Counted from the first letter of the stretch, positions 47,024 through 58,709 are shown. The stretch is 64,000 bases of DNA from Methylotenera sp. (GCA_021732405.1 JAKFVB010000021.1:2564-66563), one strand, 5' to 3'. A program made the numbers and translations. The notes: generated by a model not told the origin, from the sequence alone.

Positions 47024-48339
47024 TGGCTGCAACAAACAAAAAACCTGTGATGACCGACTTAAAAGGTCAAACATTACTGACATTACGCTCATTAAATGAA
47101 AAGAACCCAGCTTCATTAGAAACCTATATTAAGCTCGGTGGTTACGCACAATTAAAAAGAATCGTCACCGAAAAAGTAAAAGCCACCGATATCATCACAC
47201 AAATCAAAACCTCCAATTTACGTGGTCGTGGCGGCGCAGGCTTTCCGACTGGTCTTAAATGGAGTTTTATGCCGCGTTATTATGACGGCACAAAATATCT
47301 GGTTTGTAACAGCGATGAAGGCGAGCCAGGCACATTTAAAGACCGCGATATTATTCGTTACAACCCGCACCAATTGATTGAAGGTATGGCGATTGCCGCT
47401 TATACATTAGGTGCGCGCGTTGGATATAACTATATTCATGGTGAGATTTGGCAAGACTACGATATTTTTGAAGCGGCTTTGCATGAAGCCAAAGCAGCTG
47501 GTTATTTAGGCGAAAATCTATTTGGCAGCAACTTTAGTTTTGATTTGTACGCGGTGCATGGCTATGGTGCGTATATTTGCGGTGAAGAAACGGCATTAAT
47601 CGAATCAATCGAAGGCAAAAAAGGTCAGCCGCGTTTCAAGCCGCCATTCCCTGCCAGTTATGGTGTATTCGGCAAGCCGACTAATGTCAATAATACAGAA
47701 AGTTATAGCAGCATTCCTTGGATTCTGCAGCATGGTGGTCAGGCGTTTGCCGATTTAGGCGTACCTAATTCTGGCGGTACCAAGTTATTTTCTGTTTCAG
47801 GCCATGTAGAAAAGCCAGGTAATTATGAAGTAAAAATGGGCATGCCCTTTGCTGAGTTATTGGAATTGGCAGGCGGTATCTGGAAAGGCCGCAAATTAAA
47901 AGCAGTGATTCCAGGCGGACCATCTACGGCAGTCATGACAGCAGAAATGATTCAAATCGCAACCATGGATTATGATGGTTTAAGTAAGGCAGGTTCAAGC
48001 CTGGGTGCGGGTTCTATGATTGTGATGGACGACACCACTTGCATGGTGAAAACGCTTAAGCGTTTATCCTATTTCTTCTACGAAGAAAGCTGCGGCCAGT
48101 GCACGCCATGCCGCGAAGGTACTGGCTGGGTGTACCGCGTCATCAGCCGCATCGTTGATGGCAAAGGTAAAATGGAAGATTTGGATTTGTTAACAGACGT
48201 GAGCAATAATATTTCAGGTCGCACAATCTGCGCATTGGGTGATGCTGCTGCAACGCCTGTTTTGAGTTTTATTAAACATTTCAGACCTGAGTTTGAGTAT
48301 TACATAACCCATGGTAAAAGCATGGTGGATGGAAAATAA
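47023..48339 (+). CDS. nuoF: NADH-quinone oxidoreductase subunit F
   Basis: 51-kDa subunit binding NADH and FMN and cluster N3. Nucleotide-binding glycine-rich [16 protein letters not shown] region [16 protein letters not shown], and cluster ligands in [16 protein letters not shown] plus a downstream CALGD cysteine. Length 438 aa. GTG start (residues MAATNKK) overlapping the nuoE stop. Confidence 0.97.
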   Translation: MAATNKKPVMTDLKGQTLLTLRSLNEKNPASLETYIKLGGYAQLKRIVTEKVKATDIITQIKTSNLRGRGGAGFPTGLKWSFMPRYYDGTKYLVCNSDEGEPGTFKDRDIIRYNPHQLIEGMAIAAYTLGARVGYNYIHGEIWQDYDIFEAALHEAKAAGYLGENLFGSNFSFDLYAVHGYGAYICGEETALIESIEGKKGQPRFKPPFPASYGVFGKPTNVNNTESYSSIPWILQHGGQAFADLGVPNSGGTKLFSVSGHVEKPGNYEVKMGMPFAELLELAGGIWKGRKLKAVIPGGPSTAVMTAEMIQIATMDYDGLSKAGSSLGAGSMIVMDDTTCMVKTLKRLSYFFYEESCGQCTPCREGTGWVYRVISRIVDGKGKMEDLDLLTDVSNNISGRTICALGDAAATPVLSFIKHFRPEFEYYITHGKSMVDGK

Positions 48340-48342
48340 CGT

Positions 48343-50787
48343 ATGTTAAATATTGAAATAGACGGCAAACCACTAGAAGTCGAACACGGCAGCACGATTA
48401 TTGATGCGGCTGATAAGGTAGGTATTGAGATTCCACGTTTTTGTTATCACAAAAAATTGTCGGTAGCGGCTAATTGCCGTATGTGCCTGGTGCAGGTTGA
48501 AAAATTCAACAAGCCATTGCCAGCTTGTGCTACACCAGTGGCCGACGGCATGAAGATTTTTACCCGCAGCAAATCAGCGGTTGAAGCACAAAAAAGCGTG
48601 ATGGAATTTTTGCTGATTAACCACCCATTAGATTGCCCAATTTGCGATCAAGGTGGCGAGTGCGATTTGCAAGATATTGCTGTGGCTTACGGCGCTAGTG
48701 GTTCACGTTATACAGAAGAAAAGCGTGTGGTTTTAAATAAAAATATCGGCCCGCTTATTAGCACTGATATGACGCGTTGCATTCAATGTACACGCTGTGT
48801 TCGCTTCTTAAAAGAAGTAGGCGGCATGCAAGAGCTTGGCTTGGTTGGTCGCGGCGAACATGCCGAAATTACCGCTTATGTTGATAAATCAGTTAACTCG
48901 GAATTAAGCGGCAATATCATTGATTTATGCCCTGTAGGCGCACTCACCAACAAGCCATTCCGTTATTCAGCACGTAGCTGGGAGCTGACACGTCGCCCCA
49001 GTATTGCGCCGCATGATGGTTTGGGTTCGCATATTGAAGTGCATGTAAAAGATAATAAGGTTATGCGTGTATTGCCGCGCGAAAAAGAAAGCATTAACGA
49101 ATGCTGGTTGTCCGATCGTGACAGATATTCTTACGTTGGTTTAAATAGCCCAGACCGCTTAAAAGTGCCGATGATTAAGCACAACGGCGCATGGGTAGAA
49201 ACCGATTGGAAAACGGCTTTAGAATTTGCTGCTGGGCAGATTAAAGATATCACTAATCAGCATGGTGCTGATTCGCTAGGTGTGCTGGTTTCACCTAATA
49301 GCACCATGGAAGAAGGCTATTTAATCAAGCAGTTAGCTAATGGATTAGGTTGTGGTAACGTGGATTACCGCCTACGCCAAACCGATTTTAGATTAGATGG
49401 CAAACGTGTAGGAACGCCTTGGATGGGTTGCAATATTCAAGAGATTGAAGAGCTAGACCGTATCTTGATAATCGGCTCTAATTTGCGTAATGAGCATCCG
49501 TTATTGGCGCAGCGATTCCGTAAAGCAGTTGCCAATGGCGCAGAGCTATCAATTGTGAGTCCGCTGGATAACGATCCACTCATGAAGATTGCACACAAAG
49601 TGATTGTGCGTCCGAATGATATGGTGAATGTGCTGGGACAAATCTTAAAAGCCATGTCTGGTTTGCAACGTTTGTCACTATGTTTGCCACCATCACTCAA
49701 TGCTTTGCTTGAAACCATTAAAGTACGCCCAAATACGCAAGCGATGGCTGAAAGTTTGGCGGGTTTGGCTGGCTTAAACGGTACGGTGGATTTGGTTGCG
49801 CCAAAAGTCGGACTTTTCTTGGGTAATATGGCATTAAGTGACCCACGTTTTACCGAAATGTATAGCATGATGGAAGCGATTGGCGGCATATGTGGTGCCA
49901 AAGGTGGCATATTGCCTGCTGCTGCAAATAGCACGGGTATGCATTTAATGGGCGTAATGCCTAACAGCACGGGCATGCATGCACGCGCTATGCTGGAAGT
50001 GCCACGCAAAGCGTATTTATTATTGAATGTTGAGCCAGAATTAGATTGTCAGCATGCCGCTTTAGCAAAAATCGCTATGGCCCAAGCCGAATGTGTTGTG
50101 GCCTTAACTGCTTTCAAATCAGAGGCGCTAGAAAATGCCGATGTATTGTTACCAATTGCGCCGTTTACCGAAACGTCGGGCAGCTTTATGAGTATGGAAG
50201 GGCGCGTGCAAAGCTTTGCAGCCGTTGCTAAGCCGCTTGGTGAATGCCGTCCCGCTTGGAAAGTATTACGCGTTTTGGCGAATACCTTAGGATTAGAAGG
50301 TTTTGATTTTGATAGTAGTGAAGCCGTTAAAAACGCCATCTTTAAAGGTGAAAAACCTTCAACAGTAGTATGGCGTAGCCTTAACAACAACTTAAAAGAG
50401 TTGGTTGAGATTGAAGTCAATATCAAGTCGGCTGGTTTGCAACGTATTGGCGAAGTGCCGCAATATGAATCTGATCCAATCGTGCGTCGCTCAACACCGC
50501 TACAAAAAACCAAGTACAACATTCGGCCAATGGCACGTATGCGTGCCGAGCAAATGGCGCAATTAGGTTTGGTTGAGGGTGATGTCGTATTGGCTAGCCA
50601 AGACAAAGGCAGTGCTGTATTACAGGTTAAATTAGACAATCATGTAGCGATGGGTTGCGTACGCGTTGCAGCATCGCACGAATTAACCACTGGCTTGGGT
50701 GATTTAATGGGCGATATTAGCATTGAAAAAACCAGTAAAGAGCTTTACAAACCGTATGAAACAACCATGATGAAAGTGGTTGCATAA
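48343..50787 (+). CDS. nuoG: NADH-quinone oxidoreductase subunit G
   Basis: 75-kDa subunit with several Fe-S clusters. The N-terminal ferredoxin domain has [20 protein letters not shown], then [18 protein letters not shown] and the [13 protein letters not shown] pair. A molybdopterin-oxidoreductase-like region without cofactor follows, with AAHEL-like ends. Length 814 aa. The stop overlaps the nuoH start by one base. Confidence 0.96.
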   Translation: MLNIEIDGKPLEVEHGSTIIDAADKVGIEIPRFCYHKKLSVAANCRMCLVQVEKFNKPLPACATPVADGMKIFTRSKSAVEAQKSVMEFLLINHPLDCPICDQGGECDLQDIAVAYGASGSRYTEEKRVVLNKNIGPLISTDMTRCIQCTRCVRFLKEVGGMQELGLVGRGEHAEITAYVDKSVNSELSGNIIDLCPVGALTNKPFRYSARSWELTRRPSIAPHDGLGSHIEVHVKDNKVMRVLPREKESINECWLSDRDRYSYVGLNSPDRLKVPMIKHNGAWVETDWKTALEFAAGQIKDITNQHGADSLGVLVSPNSTMEEGYLIKQLANGLGCGNVDYRLRQTDFRLDGKRVGTPWMGCNIQEIEELDRILIIGSNLRNEHPLLAQRFRKAVANGAELSIVSPLDNDPLMKIAHKVIVRPNDMVNVLGQILKAMSGLQRLSLCLPPSLNALLETIKVRPNTQAMAESLAGLAGLNGTVDLVAPKVGLFLGNMALSDPRFTEMYSMMEAIGGICGAKGGILPAAANSTGMHLMGVMPNSTGMHARAMLEVPRKAYLLLNVEPELDCQHAALAKIAMAQAECVVALTAFKSEALENADVLLPIAPFTETSGSFMSMEGRVQSFAAVAKPLGECRPAWKVLRVLANTLGLEGFDFDSSEAVKNAIFKGEKPSTVVWRSLNNNLKELVEIEVNIKSAGLQRIGEVPQYESDPIVRRSTPLQKTKYNIRPMARMRAEQMAQLGLVEGDVVLASQDKGSAVLQVKLDNHVAMGCVRVAASHELTTGLGDLMGDISIEKTSKELYKPYETTMMKVVA

Positions 50788-51815
50788 TGGAATTTTTGGC
50801 TAACATATTTGGCGGGTATTGGGATGCAGTGCATCTGACTGGCTGGACATTAATCAAAATCGTCGCCATCGTATTGCCGTTGATGATTGCAGTGGCTTAT
50901 CTGACATGGGCTGAGCGTAAAGTAATTGGCTACATGCAAGTGCGAGTGGGCCCTAACCGTGTGGGTTATTTTGGGTTGCTACAACCGTTTGCCGATGCGA
51001 TTAAGCTGATATTCAAAGAAATTGTGGTGCCAACAGCTTCAAATAAAGCGTTATTTTTTATTGGGCCAGTCTTAGCCATTGCACCAGCCTTTGCGGCTTG
51101 GGCAGTGATTCCGTTTGATGCTACATTAGTTTTAGCCAAACTTGATGCTGGGTTGCTATATATTCTGGCCATGACATCCGTTGCCGTTTACGGTGTGATA
51201 ATCGCAGGTTGGGCATCTAACTCTAAATACGCCTTTTTAGGTAGCTTGCGCTCTGCGGCACAAATTGTGTCTTACGAAATTGCCATGGGTTTTGCATTGG
51301 TTGGCGTGTTAATGTGCGCAAACTCGTTAAATCTAGGCAAAATCGTCATGGGTCAAGCGGGCGGTTTCTGGCACTGGTATTTCATCCCTTTATTCCCTTT
51401 ATTCGTGGTGTATTTTATTAGTGCGGTGGCAGAGACTAATCGCGCGCCGTTTGATGTAGCCGAGGGTGAATCAGAAATTGTGGCTGGTTTTCATGTGGAA
51501 TATTCTGGCCCTGGCTTTATGGTGTTTTTCTTGGCGGAGTATGCCAATATTTGGCTGGTTTGCGCGTTAGCTGCCACCATGTTCTTAGGCGGTTGGTTGT
51601 CGCCGGTACCATTTTTACCCGATAGCATTTTATGGTTTTTAGCCAAAATGTGTTTTTTGGTATTTTTCTTTTTATGGTTTAGGGCAACATTTCCGCGCTA
51701 CCGCTATGACCAAATCATGCGTTTGGGCTGGAAAATATTTATTCCAATTACTTTGGTGTGGATTATATTCGTGGGTGCGATGATGCAAACTAATTTGGCT
51801 TATTTGTTCCATTAA
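50787..51815 (+). CDS. nuoH: NADH-quinone oxidoreductase subunit H
   Basis: ND1-type membrane subunit forming the quinone entry tunnel. Conserved [32 protein letters not shown] and the acidic loop [30 protein letters not shown]. About eight membrane helices in 342 aa. Overlaps nuoG by one base; nuoI follows after one base. Confidence 0.97.
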   Translation: MEFLANIFGGYWDAVHLTGWTLIKIVAIVLPLMIAVAYLTWAERKVIGYMQVRVGPNRVGYFGLLQPFADAIKLIFKEIVVPTASNKALFFIGPVLAIAPAFAAWAVIPFDATLVLAKLDAGLLYILAMTSVAVYGVIIAGWASNSKYAFLGSLRSAAQIVSYEIAMGFALVGVLMCANSLNLGKIVMGQAGGFWHWYFIPLFPLFVVYFISAVAETNRAPFDVAEGESEIVAGFHVEYSGPGFMVFFLAEYANIWLVCALAATMFLGGWLSPVPFLPDSILWFLAKMCFLVFFFLWFRATFPRYRYDQIMRLGWKIFIPITLVWIIFVGAMMQTNLAYLFH

Positions 51816-51816
51816 T

Positions 51817-52308
51817 ATGTTTAATACAATCAAAAATACACTTGGTAGTTTAATGCTGTGGGAGCTGCTGAAAGGCATGGCGCTCACAGGCCGTTACTTT
51901 TTCGCGCGCAAAATTACTATTCAATACCCTGAAGAGCGTACGCCGCAATCGAATCGTTTTCGTGGTTTGCATGCGCTACGCCGCTATCCAAACGGTGAAG
52001 AGCGTTGCATTGCCTGCAAATTGTGTGAAGCGGTTTGCCCAGCCATGGCCATTACGATTGAGTCAGAACAGCGCGAAGATAATACGCGCCGCACCACACG
52101 TTATGATATAGATTTAACCAAATGTATTTTCTGCGGCTTATGCGAAGAATCTTGCCCTGTAGATAGTATTGTTGAAACGCGCATTTTCGATTACCACGGC
52201 GAGCAACGCGGTGACTTACTTTACACCAAAGAAAAGTTGCTAGCGGTGGGCGATAAGCACGAAAAGCAAATCGCGGCAGACCGCTTGCAAGATAAAGCTT
52301 TCAGGTAA
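51817..52308 (+). CDS. nuoI: NADH-quinone oxidoreductase subunit I
   Basis: Peripheral-arm subunit with two [4Fe-4S] clusters (N6a, N6b). Two ferredoxin motifs, [12 protein letters not shown] and [14 protein letters not shown], with the [18 protein letters not shown] segment before them. Length 163 aa. A 38-bp gap precedes nuoJ. Confidence 0.97.
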   Translation: MFNTIKNTLGSLMLWELLKGMALTGRYFFARKITIQYPEERTPQSNRFRGLHALRRYPNGEERCIACKLCEAVCPAMAITIESEQREDNTRRTTRYDIDLTKCIFCGLCEESCPVDSIVETRIFDYHGEQRGDLLYTKEKLLAVGDKHEKQIAADRLQDKAFR

Positions 52309-52346
52309 AAACCTTAATAATTGAATAAGTTAACACTTAAAAACAG

Positions 52347-52982
52347 ATGATATTTAACGATTTTATTTTTTATGCCTTAGCTGCTGTATTGTTATTTGCA
52401 GGCATTCGCGTGATTACGACACGCAATCCTGTGCATGCAGCCTTGCATCTGGTGCTGGCATTTTTTACGGCGGCTGGTATTTGGTTGCTGCTAGAAGCAG
52501 AATTTTTGGCGATTGCACTGGTATTGGTTTATGTTGGCGCCGTGATGGTGCTGTTTCTATTCGTGGTGATGATGCTAGATATCAATATCGATAAGCTGCG
52601 TGAAGGTTTTTGGGAGTATCTGCCGATGGCAGGTACTATTGGTTTATTGATGGCGGTTGAGATGGTAATGGTGCTAAGTGGTAAGTATTTTGCAGCTTCA
52701 CAAGTTGTGAATAAGCCAGCTGATTACAGTAATACAGCGGAGCTAGGACGTGTGCTGTATACCGAATACTTGCTGCCCTTTGAGCTGGCTTCGGTTGTAC
52801 TATTAGTAGCGATTATCGCTGCCATTGTTTTAACCCTAAGGGATCGTCAGGATAATAAGTCCATGAATCCAGCAGAGCAGGTGTTGGTGAAAAAGCGTGA
52901 TAGGCTACGTATTGTAAAAATGGATGCAGTCGTAGAAGCGCCGCCAGTAGAAGATCCAGCAGCAGATAAGGACAAATTATAA
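52347..52982 (+). CDS. nuoJ: NADH-quinone oxidoreductase subunit J
   Basis: ND6-type membrane subunit with five helices. Conserved [45 protein letters not shown], with the glutamate in the helix that takes part in the proton pathway. Length 211 aa with a charged C-terminal tail ([17 protein letters not shown]). The stop overlaps the nuoK start. Confidence 0.96.
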   Translation: MIFNDFIFYALAAVLLFAGIRVITTRNPVHAALHLVLAFFTAAGIWLLLEAEFLAIALVLVYVGAVMVLFLFVVMMLDINIDKLREGFWEYLPMAGTIGLLMAVEMVMVLSGKYFAASQVVNKPADYSNTAELGRVLYTEYLLPFELASVVLLVAIIAAIVLTLRDRQDNKSMNPAEQVLVKKRDRLRIVKMDAVVEAPPVEDPAADKDKL

Positions 52983-53293
52983 TGGCATCAGTCGGCTTGT
53001 CGCATTACCTTGTGCTGGGCGCGTTGTTATTTGCTATCAGCGTAATCGGGATTTTCTTGAATCGCAAAAACGTGATTATTTTACTAATGGCTATTGAATT
53101 GATGCTGTTAGCAGTTAACCTGAATTTTATTGCGTTTTCACATTATTTAAATGATATCGCTGGCCAAGTATTTGTATTTTTCATACTGACGGTGGCAGCG
53201 GCAGAGTCTGCAATCGGCTTGGCAATTCTAGTCGTGTTATTCCGGAATTTGCGCACCATTAATGTAGATGATCTAGATTCGCTAAAAGGTTAA
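52982..53293 (+). CDS. nuoK: NADH-quinone oxidoreductase subunit K
   Basis: ND4L-type subunit of 103 aa with three helices. The conserved glutamates appear in [16 protein letters not shown] and [13 protein letters not shown]. Overlaps nuoJ by one base and lies 32 bp before nuoL. Confidence 0.97.
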   Translation: MASVGLSHYLVLGALLFAISVIGIFLNRKNVIILLMAIELMLLAVNLNFIAFSHYLNDIAGQVFVFFILTVAAAESAIGLAILVVLFRNLRTINVDDLDSLKG

Positions 53294-53325
53294 TACTTTA
53301 ATTAATAGTTAAAAACATATAAAAA

Positions 53326-55353
53326 ATGACACTGCCACAAATTTCCTTACTCATTGTTTTATTGCCTTTAATTGCTGCGGCTATTGTTGGGTTATTTGGT
53401 CGTCATCTGCCGCGTGCCAGTGCGCACTGGTTGACCATAGCGGGTGTGGGCGCAGCATTTGTGCTGTCTGTTATCGTGTTTAAAGCTACGCTCAATGGTT
53501 ATACAGCCAATTACAATTTATATACTTGGCTAACTTCTGGTGATATTCAATTTAATGTTGGATTTTTGATTGATAATTTAACTGCCATGATGATGGTGGT
53601 GGTGACGTTTGTTTCATTAATGGTTCATGTGTATACCATTGGCTATATGCATGAAGATCCAGGCTACAGCCGCTTTTTCAGCTATATTTCATTGTTTACG
53701 TTCTCTATGCTGATGCTGGTGATGAGCAATAACTTCATGCAGCTGTTTTTTGGCTGGGAAGCGGTTGGCTTGGTTTCTTACCTATTGATTGGTTTTTGGT
53801 ACACGCGCCCAACGGCGATTTATGCCAACTTAAAAGCATTCTTGGTGAACCGCGTTGGTGATTTCGGCTTTTTGCTGGGTATAGGCATGGTGCTCTTTTA
53901 CACAGGCAGCCTGGATTACGCGTCTGTGTTTCAATTGGCGCCTTCCATAGCTGATGTACAGATTACACTTATTCCAAATCTGTCATGGTCTTTGATGACA
54001 GTGACTTGTATCTTGCTGTTTATCGGTGCAATGGGTAAATCAGCGCAGGTGCCATTACACGTTTGGCTGCCTGATTCAATGGAAGGTCCAACACCCATTT
54101 CTGCCTTGATTCATGCTGCAACCATGGTGACAGCGGGTATCTTTATGGTGGCACGCATGTCACCGTTATTTGAGTTGTCTACTACAGCCTTATCATTTGT
54201 CATGATTATCGGCGCGATTACGGCCTTGTTTATGGGCTTTCTGGGTATTATCCAAAACGATATCAAACGTGTGGTGGCTTATTCAACACTATCGCAGCTT
54301 GGCTATATGACGGTCGCTTTAGGGGCATCAGCCTATTCAGTTGCCATCTTCCATTTGATGACGCATGCATTCTTCAAAGCCTTGCTGTTTCTAGCTGCGG
54401 GTTCTGTGATTATGGGCATGCATCATGACCAGGATATCCGCAATATGGGTAACTTAAAAAAGTATATGCCTGTGACTTGGATTACCTCATTGATTGGTTC
54501 GCTGGCACTCATCGGCACACCATTTTTTGCAGGCTTCTATTCAAAAGACAGCATTATTGAAGCGGTTGCTTTATCCAATATCACGGGTAGCGGTTTTGCG
54601 CATTTTGCAGTATTGGCCGGCGTGCTTGTGACAGCTTTTTACTCATTCAGATTGTATTTTCTGGTATTTCACGGCAAAGAGAAATGGCGTCACGATTCTC
54701 ACGTGCATGACGCACATCATGACGATTCGCATGACCATCATCATGGCTTAAGCCCAACCGATGACCCACATGAACCAGGCTGGGTAGTGAAATTACCACT
54801 GATTTTGCTGGCGATTCCATCTCTTGTCATCGGCTATATTGCCATTGAGCCTATGCTGTTTGGCGATTTTTTCAAGGGTGTGATTGTTGTGAACAATGAG
54901 GCACATCCTGCCATGGAGCATTTGGCGCATCACTTTCATGAGGTGTTGCATTCACCAGCAGGCATGGCTTTGCAAGGCTTAATGACATTACCATTTGTGC
55001 TGGCGGCTTCTGGCGTATTGATGTCTTGGTTCTTTTATATGAAGCGTCCCGATATTCCAGCGGCCATCCAGAAAAAACTCCATATAGTTAACCAAATTTT
55101 AGAAAATAAATACGGTTTTGATACACTTTATGTACGTGTGTTTGCCGATGGATCGCGTTTTATTGGTGAAAAATTATGGAAAATCGGTGATATTCAGTTG
55201 ATTGATGGTGCAATCGTCAACGGTACGGCGCGGTTAATTGGTCGCATCTCAGGCAAAGTACGCCATTTGCAATCTGGGCTGATTTACCACTATGCCTTCG
55301 CCATGATTATTGGCGTGTTTTTGCTCCTAACCTTTTTTATTAAAATAAATTAA
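53326..55353 (+). CDS. nuoL: NADH-quinone oxidoreductase subunit L
   Basis: Distal antiporter-like proton-pumping subunit (ND5) with the lateral helix. The core LFFGWEAVGLVSYLLIGFWYTRP, HVWLPDSMEGPTPISALIHAATMVTAG and KRVVAYSTLSQLGYM motifs are intact. Length 675 aa. It has a histidine-rich insertion of about 25 residues between late helices (SHVHDAHHDDSHDHHHG). The C-terminal long horizontal helix is present. Followed by nuoM after 15 bp. Confidence 0.97.
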   Translation: MTLPQISLLIVLLPLIAAAIVGLFGRHLPRASAHWLTIAGVGAAFVLSVIVFKATLNGYTANYNLYTWLTSGDIQFNVGFLIDNLTAMMMVVVTFVSLMVHVYTIGYMHEDPGYSRFFSYISLFTFSMLMLVMSNNFMQLFFGWEAVGLVSYLLIGFWYTRPTAIYANLKAFLVNRVGDFGFLLGIGMVLFYTGSLDYASVFQLAPSIADVQITLIPNLSWSLMTVTCILLFIGAMGKSAQVPLHVWLPDSMEGPTPISALIHAATMVTAGIFMVARMSPLFELSTTALSFVMIIGAITALFMGFLGIIQNDIKRVVAYSTLSQLGYMTVALGASAYSVAIFHLMTHAFFKALLFLAAGSVIMGMHHDQDIRNMGNLKKYMPVTWITSLIGSLALIGTPFFAGFYSKDSIIEAVALSNITGSGFAHFAVLAGVLVTAFYSFRLYFLVFHGKEKWRHDSHVHDAHHDDSHDHHHGLSPTDDPHEPGWVVKLPLILLAIPSLVIGYIAIEPMLFGDFFKGVIVVNNEAHPAMEHLAHHFHEVLHSPAGMALQGLMTLPFVLAASGVLMSWFFYMKRPDIPAAIQKKLHIVNQILENKYGFDTLYVRVFADGSRFIGEKLWKIGDIQLIDGAIVNGTARLIGRISGKVRHLQSGLIYHYAFAMIIGVFLLLTFFIKIN

Positions 55354-55368
55354 ATGATGACTATTTAA

Positions 55369-56877
55369 ATGATGACTATGGATTTTTTAAATAGCCATGT
55401 GCTAAGTTTTTCAATTTGGCTGCCAATTTTGGCAGGCGTTATGGTGTTGCTATTAGGCAGTGATAACAAGCCCAATTTCACACGCTGGCTGGCCTTGGCT
55501 TTTGGCCTGCTTGCTTTTGCCGTGACTTTGCCGCTATACACACACTTTAACTACGCTGACGGCGGCTTTCAATTTCAAGAGTTAGCACGCTGGATTCCCG
55601 CATTTAATGTGAATTACCACTTAGGAGTGGATGGTATTGCTGCACCACTTATATTGCTGACCAGCTTTACCACAGTGATTGTGGTGATTGCTGCTTGGGA
55701 AGTTATTACCAAAAATATTGCGCAATATATGGCGGCATTCTTAATTATGAGCGGCCTGATGATTGGCGTGTTTAGCGCCTTAGATGGCTTGCTGTACTAC
55801 GTGTTTTGGGAGGCGATGCTGATTCCCATGTTCTTGGTCATTGGTATTTGGGGCGGTGAAAATCGCGTGTATGCGACCATCAAGTTTTTCCTGTATACCT
55901 TGCTCGGTTCGCTACTCATGTTGGTGGCCTTTATCTATCTGTATCATCAAACTGGCAGTTTTGAGATTGCCGATTATTACCAATTACCGTTGCCTTTAAC
56001 GGCGCAAATACTGATTTTTATGGCGTTCTTTATGGCCTTTGCGGTCAAAATCCCGATGTGGCCAGTGCATACATGGTTGCCAGATGCACACGTTGAAGCG
56101 CCTACTGGCGGTTCAGTGATACTGGCGGCGATTATGCTGAAACTGGGTGGCTACAGCTTCTTACGTTTTGCCATGCCAATCGCACCAGATGCCGCGCATT
56201 ACTTATCTGGCTTTATGATTACCTTGTCGCTAATTGCAATCGTCTACATTGCTTTGGTGGCCTTGGTGCAAAAAGACATGAAAAAGCTGATCGCTTATTC
56301 TTCTATCTCGCATATGGGTTTTGTCACATTAGGCTTTTTCCTGTTTAGCCAGTTAGGTCTTGAAGGCGCTATCGTACAAATGATTTCGCATGGCTTTATT
56401 TCAGCCGCCATGTTCCTGTGTGTGGGCGTGCTGTATGACCGCATGCACAGCCGTCAAATCGCTGATTACGGCGGGGTAGTCAATACCATGCCGATATTTG
56501 CGGCGTTTGCAGTGTTATTCGCCATGGCCAATAGCGGCCTGCCAGCGACATCGGGTTTTGTGGGTGAGTTTATGGTGATTTTGGCCGCTGTTAAATACAA
56601 CTTCTGGGTTGGATTCTTGGCAGCAACCACCTTGATATTTGGTGCGGCGTACAGCTTGTGGATGGTGAAGCGTGTTTTTTACGGTGATATTGCCAATTCA
56701 CATGTTGCTGAGCTGAAAGATATCAATAAACGCGAATTATTGATACTAAGCGTATTGGCATTGATGGTGATTGGCTTTGGCGTGTATCCACAACCGCTTA
56801 CCGAATTTACGCATGCTACGGCTGCACAATTTTTGAGTCACATGGCAATTAGCAAATTGCCAGTTGCTGGGCTTTAG
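55369..56877 (+). CDS. nuoM: NADH-quinone oxidoreductase subunit M
   Basis: Antiporter-like proton-pumping subunit (ND4). YYVFWEAMLIPMFLVIGIWGG with the conserved glutamate, KIPMWPVHTWLPDAHVEAPTGGSVILA, and KKLIAYSSISHMGFVTLG are present. Length 502 aa. ATGATGACT is duplicated just before the ORF start (55353-55361 and 55369-55377), so the start could be either of two nearby ATGs. Confidence 0.97.
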   Translation: MMTMDFLNSHVLSFSIWLPILAGVMVLLLGSDNKPNFTRWLALAFGLLAFAVTLPLYTHFNYADGGFQFQELARWIPAFNVNYHLGVDGIAAPLILLTSFTTVIVVIAAWEVITKNIAQYMAAFLIMSGLMIGVFSALDGLLYYVFWEAMLIPMFLVIGIWGGENRVYATIKFFLYTLLGSLLMLVAFIYLYHQTGSFEIADYYQLPLPLTAQILIFMAFFMAFAVKIPMWPVHTWLPDAHVEAPTGGSVILAAIMLKLGGYSFLRFAMPIAPDAAHYLSGFMITLSLIAIVYIALVALVQKDMKKLIAYSSISHMGFVTLGFFLFSQLGLEGAIVQMISHGFISAAMFLCVGVLYDRMHSRQIADYGGVVNTMPIFAAFAVLFAMANSGLPATSGFVGEFMVILAAVKYNFWVGFLAATTLIFGAAYSLWMVKRVFYGDIANSHVAELKDINKRELLILSVLALMVIGFGVYPQPLTEFTHATAAQFLSHMAISKLPVAGL

Positions 56878-56909
56878 CCTTAAGTTACTAGAAAATATAT
56901 TAAAAAACA

Positions 56910-58358
56910 ATGGAATATATCAAAACTGACCTGATTACCGCTTTGCCTGAACTGACTGTGCTATGCATGGCGATGTTTATTTTGCTGCTTGATTTATTTA
57001 TTAAGCCAAAAAATCGTATTGTGATTTATGTCTTGGCGCAATTTACGCTATTAGCCGCCGCCTACTTTACAGTCAGCACCTATAATCCCTCAGTTGGCTA
57101 TGCGTTTTCCAATATGTTTGTGGACGATCCACTGGCAGATGTATTAAAACTCATGACCTATCTGGGTACATCGATGATGTTGGTATATACGCGTCAATAT
57201 ATGCAACAGCGAGGCATGTTCAGGGGTGAGTATTACGCCATGGTGCTGTTTTCCATGCTGGGCATGATGATCATGATTTCTGGTCAAAGCATGCTCACTA
57301 TTTATATGGGCTTAGAGCTGCTTTCACTATGCTTGTATTCACTGGTTGCTTTTGACAGAGATAACGCGCGTGCCACAGAGGCGGCGATGAAATACTTTGT
57401 ACTGGGTGCGTTGGCTTCCGGCATGTTGTTGTATGGCATGAGTATGATTTATGGCATGACTGGTAGCTTGAATATCACAGAAATCAGTAGTGTATTGCTA
57501 GAAACGAATCCCAAAAATCCTGTGCTGATTTTGGGCTTGGTGTTTATTGTGGCGGGTCTGGCGTTTAAATTTGGTGCGGTACCTTTTCAAATGTGGGTGC
57601 CAGATGTATATCAAGGCGCGCCAACTTCTATCACCATGTTGATTGGATCCGTACCAAAATTCGCCGCATTTGCCATCACTATCCGCTTATTGGCGCAAGG
57701 ACTATATCCGCTTGCGATCGATTGGCAAGATATGCTGCTAATTATGGCGGTATTATCCATCGCCATTGGTAATATCACCGCCATTGCCCAAACCAATTTA
57801 AAACGCATGCTGGCGTATTCTACCATTTCGCATATTGGTTTTTTACTATTCGGCTTGATGAGCGCTAATTTAAATGGTTTTGCATCCAGCATGTTTTACA
57901 TTACAGCCTATGTATTAATGACGCTAGCAGGTTTTGGCATGATTTTACTGTTAAGTCGTCAAGGCTTTGAAGCAGAAAATTTGGATGATTTAAAAGGATT
58001 AAATCAACGTAGCCCATGGGCGGCTTTTTTAATGCTAATAACCATGTTTAGCATGGCGGGAGTACCACCAACGCTGGGATTTTATGCCAAATTCACAGTG
58101 TTGCAAGCAGCGCTACAAGCAGGCTTCTTATGGGCAGTAGTCTTTGCTGTATTAATGGCAGCAATCGGCGCATTTTATTATTTGCGTATTGTAAAACTCA
58201 TGTATTTTGATGCTCCTAAAGACAACTCTGCAATCAGCGCACCAACTGATATGCAATTGGTGCTAAGTGTAAATGCAGTTGCTTTATTGCTATTAGGTAT
58301 CATGCCACAAACGTTGATGCAGATTTGTGGCGTAGCAATTTCGCTAAGTCTTCAATAG
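56910..58358 (+). CDS. nuoN: NADH-quinone oxidoreductase subunit N
   Basis: Antiporter-like proton-pumping subunit (ND2). Conserved YMGLELLSLCLYSLVAFDRDN, KFGAVPFQMWVPDVYQGAPTSITMLIGSVPK and LKRMLAYSTISHIGF. Length 482 aa. Last of the fourteen structural nuo genes; a DUF2818 gene follows after 21 bp. Confidence 0.97.
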   Translation: MEYIKTDLITALPELTVLCMAMFILLLDLFIKPKNRIVIYVLAQFTLLAAAYFTVSTYNPSVGYAFSNMFVDDPLADVLKLMTYLGTSMMLVYTRQYMQQRGMFRGEYYAMVLFSMLGMMIMISGQSMLTIYMGLELLSLCLYSLVAFDRDNARATEAAMKYFVLGALASGMLLYGMSMIYGMTGSLNITEISSVLLETNPKNPVLILGLVFIVAGLAFKFGAVPFQMWVPDVYQGAPTSITMLIGSVPKFAAFAITIRLLAQGLYPLAIDWQDMLLIMAVLSIAIGNITAIAQTNLKRMLAYSTISHIGFLLFGLMSANLNGFASSMFYITAYVLMTLAGFGMILLLSRQGFEAENLDDLKGLNQRSPWAAFLMLITMFSMAGVPPTLGFYAKFTVLQAALQAGFLWAVVFAVLMAAIGAFYYLRIVKLMYFDAPKDNSAISAPTDMQLVLSVNAVALLLLGIMPQTLMQICGVAISLSLQ

Positions 58359-58379
58359 CCTTATCAGCTACATCTATTT

Positions 58380-58670
58380 ATGACACAAACCATTATTTTT
58401 CTGTTGGCATTTATTGCAGCTAACTTACCTTGGCTTTCAGACAAACTGTTTTACTTTGTTACGCTTAAGTCTAATGATAAAAATTTAGCTTGGTGCTTAT
58501 TTGAGCTGATTGTTTTATATTTTAATGTCGGTGCCATCGGCTTATATGCAGAGCATGCTACTCTAGGGCAGGTTTCAGAACAAGGCTGGGAGTTTTATAC
58601 CGTTACTTTCAGCTTGTTTTTAGTGTTCGCTTTTCCAGGTTTTATTTATAAAGTATTGTGGAAAAAATAA
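58380..58670 (+). CDS. DUF2818 family membrane protein
   Basis: 96 aa with three predicted helices (IFLLAFIAANLPWL, LAWCLFELIVLYFNVGAIGLYAE and FYTVTFSLFLVFAFPGFIYKVLW). This family is found directly downstream of nuoN in betaproteobacteria. An accessory role in complex I is suggested by position only. The stop is at the base of a bidirectional terminator. Confidence 0.88.
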   Translation: MTQTIIFLLAFIAANLPWLSDKLFYFVTLKSNDKNLAWCLFELIVLYFNVGAIGLYAEHATLGQVSEQGWEFYTVTFSLFLVFAFPGFIYKVLWKK

Positions 58671-58696
58671 AGACCAGCAAAGCTGGCCTTTATTTT
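58664..58696. terminator. Bidirectional terminator after the nuo operon
   Basis: Stem AAAATAAAGACCAGC / GCTGGCCTTTATTTT with a single mismatch and a 3-nt loop, with A and T flanks. Separates the nuo operon from the convergent DUF1996 gene. Confidence 0.9.
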
Positions 58697-58709
58697 AGTT
58701 TAAAAGTTG

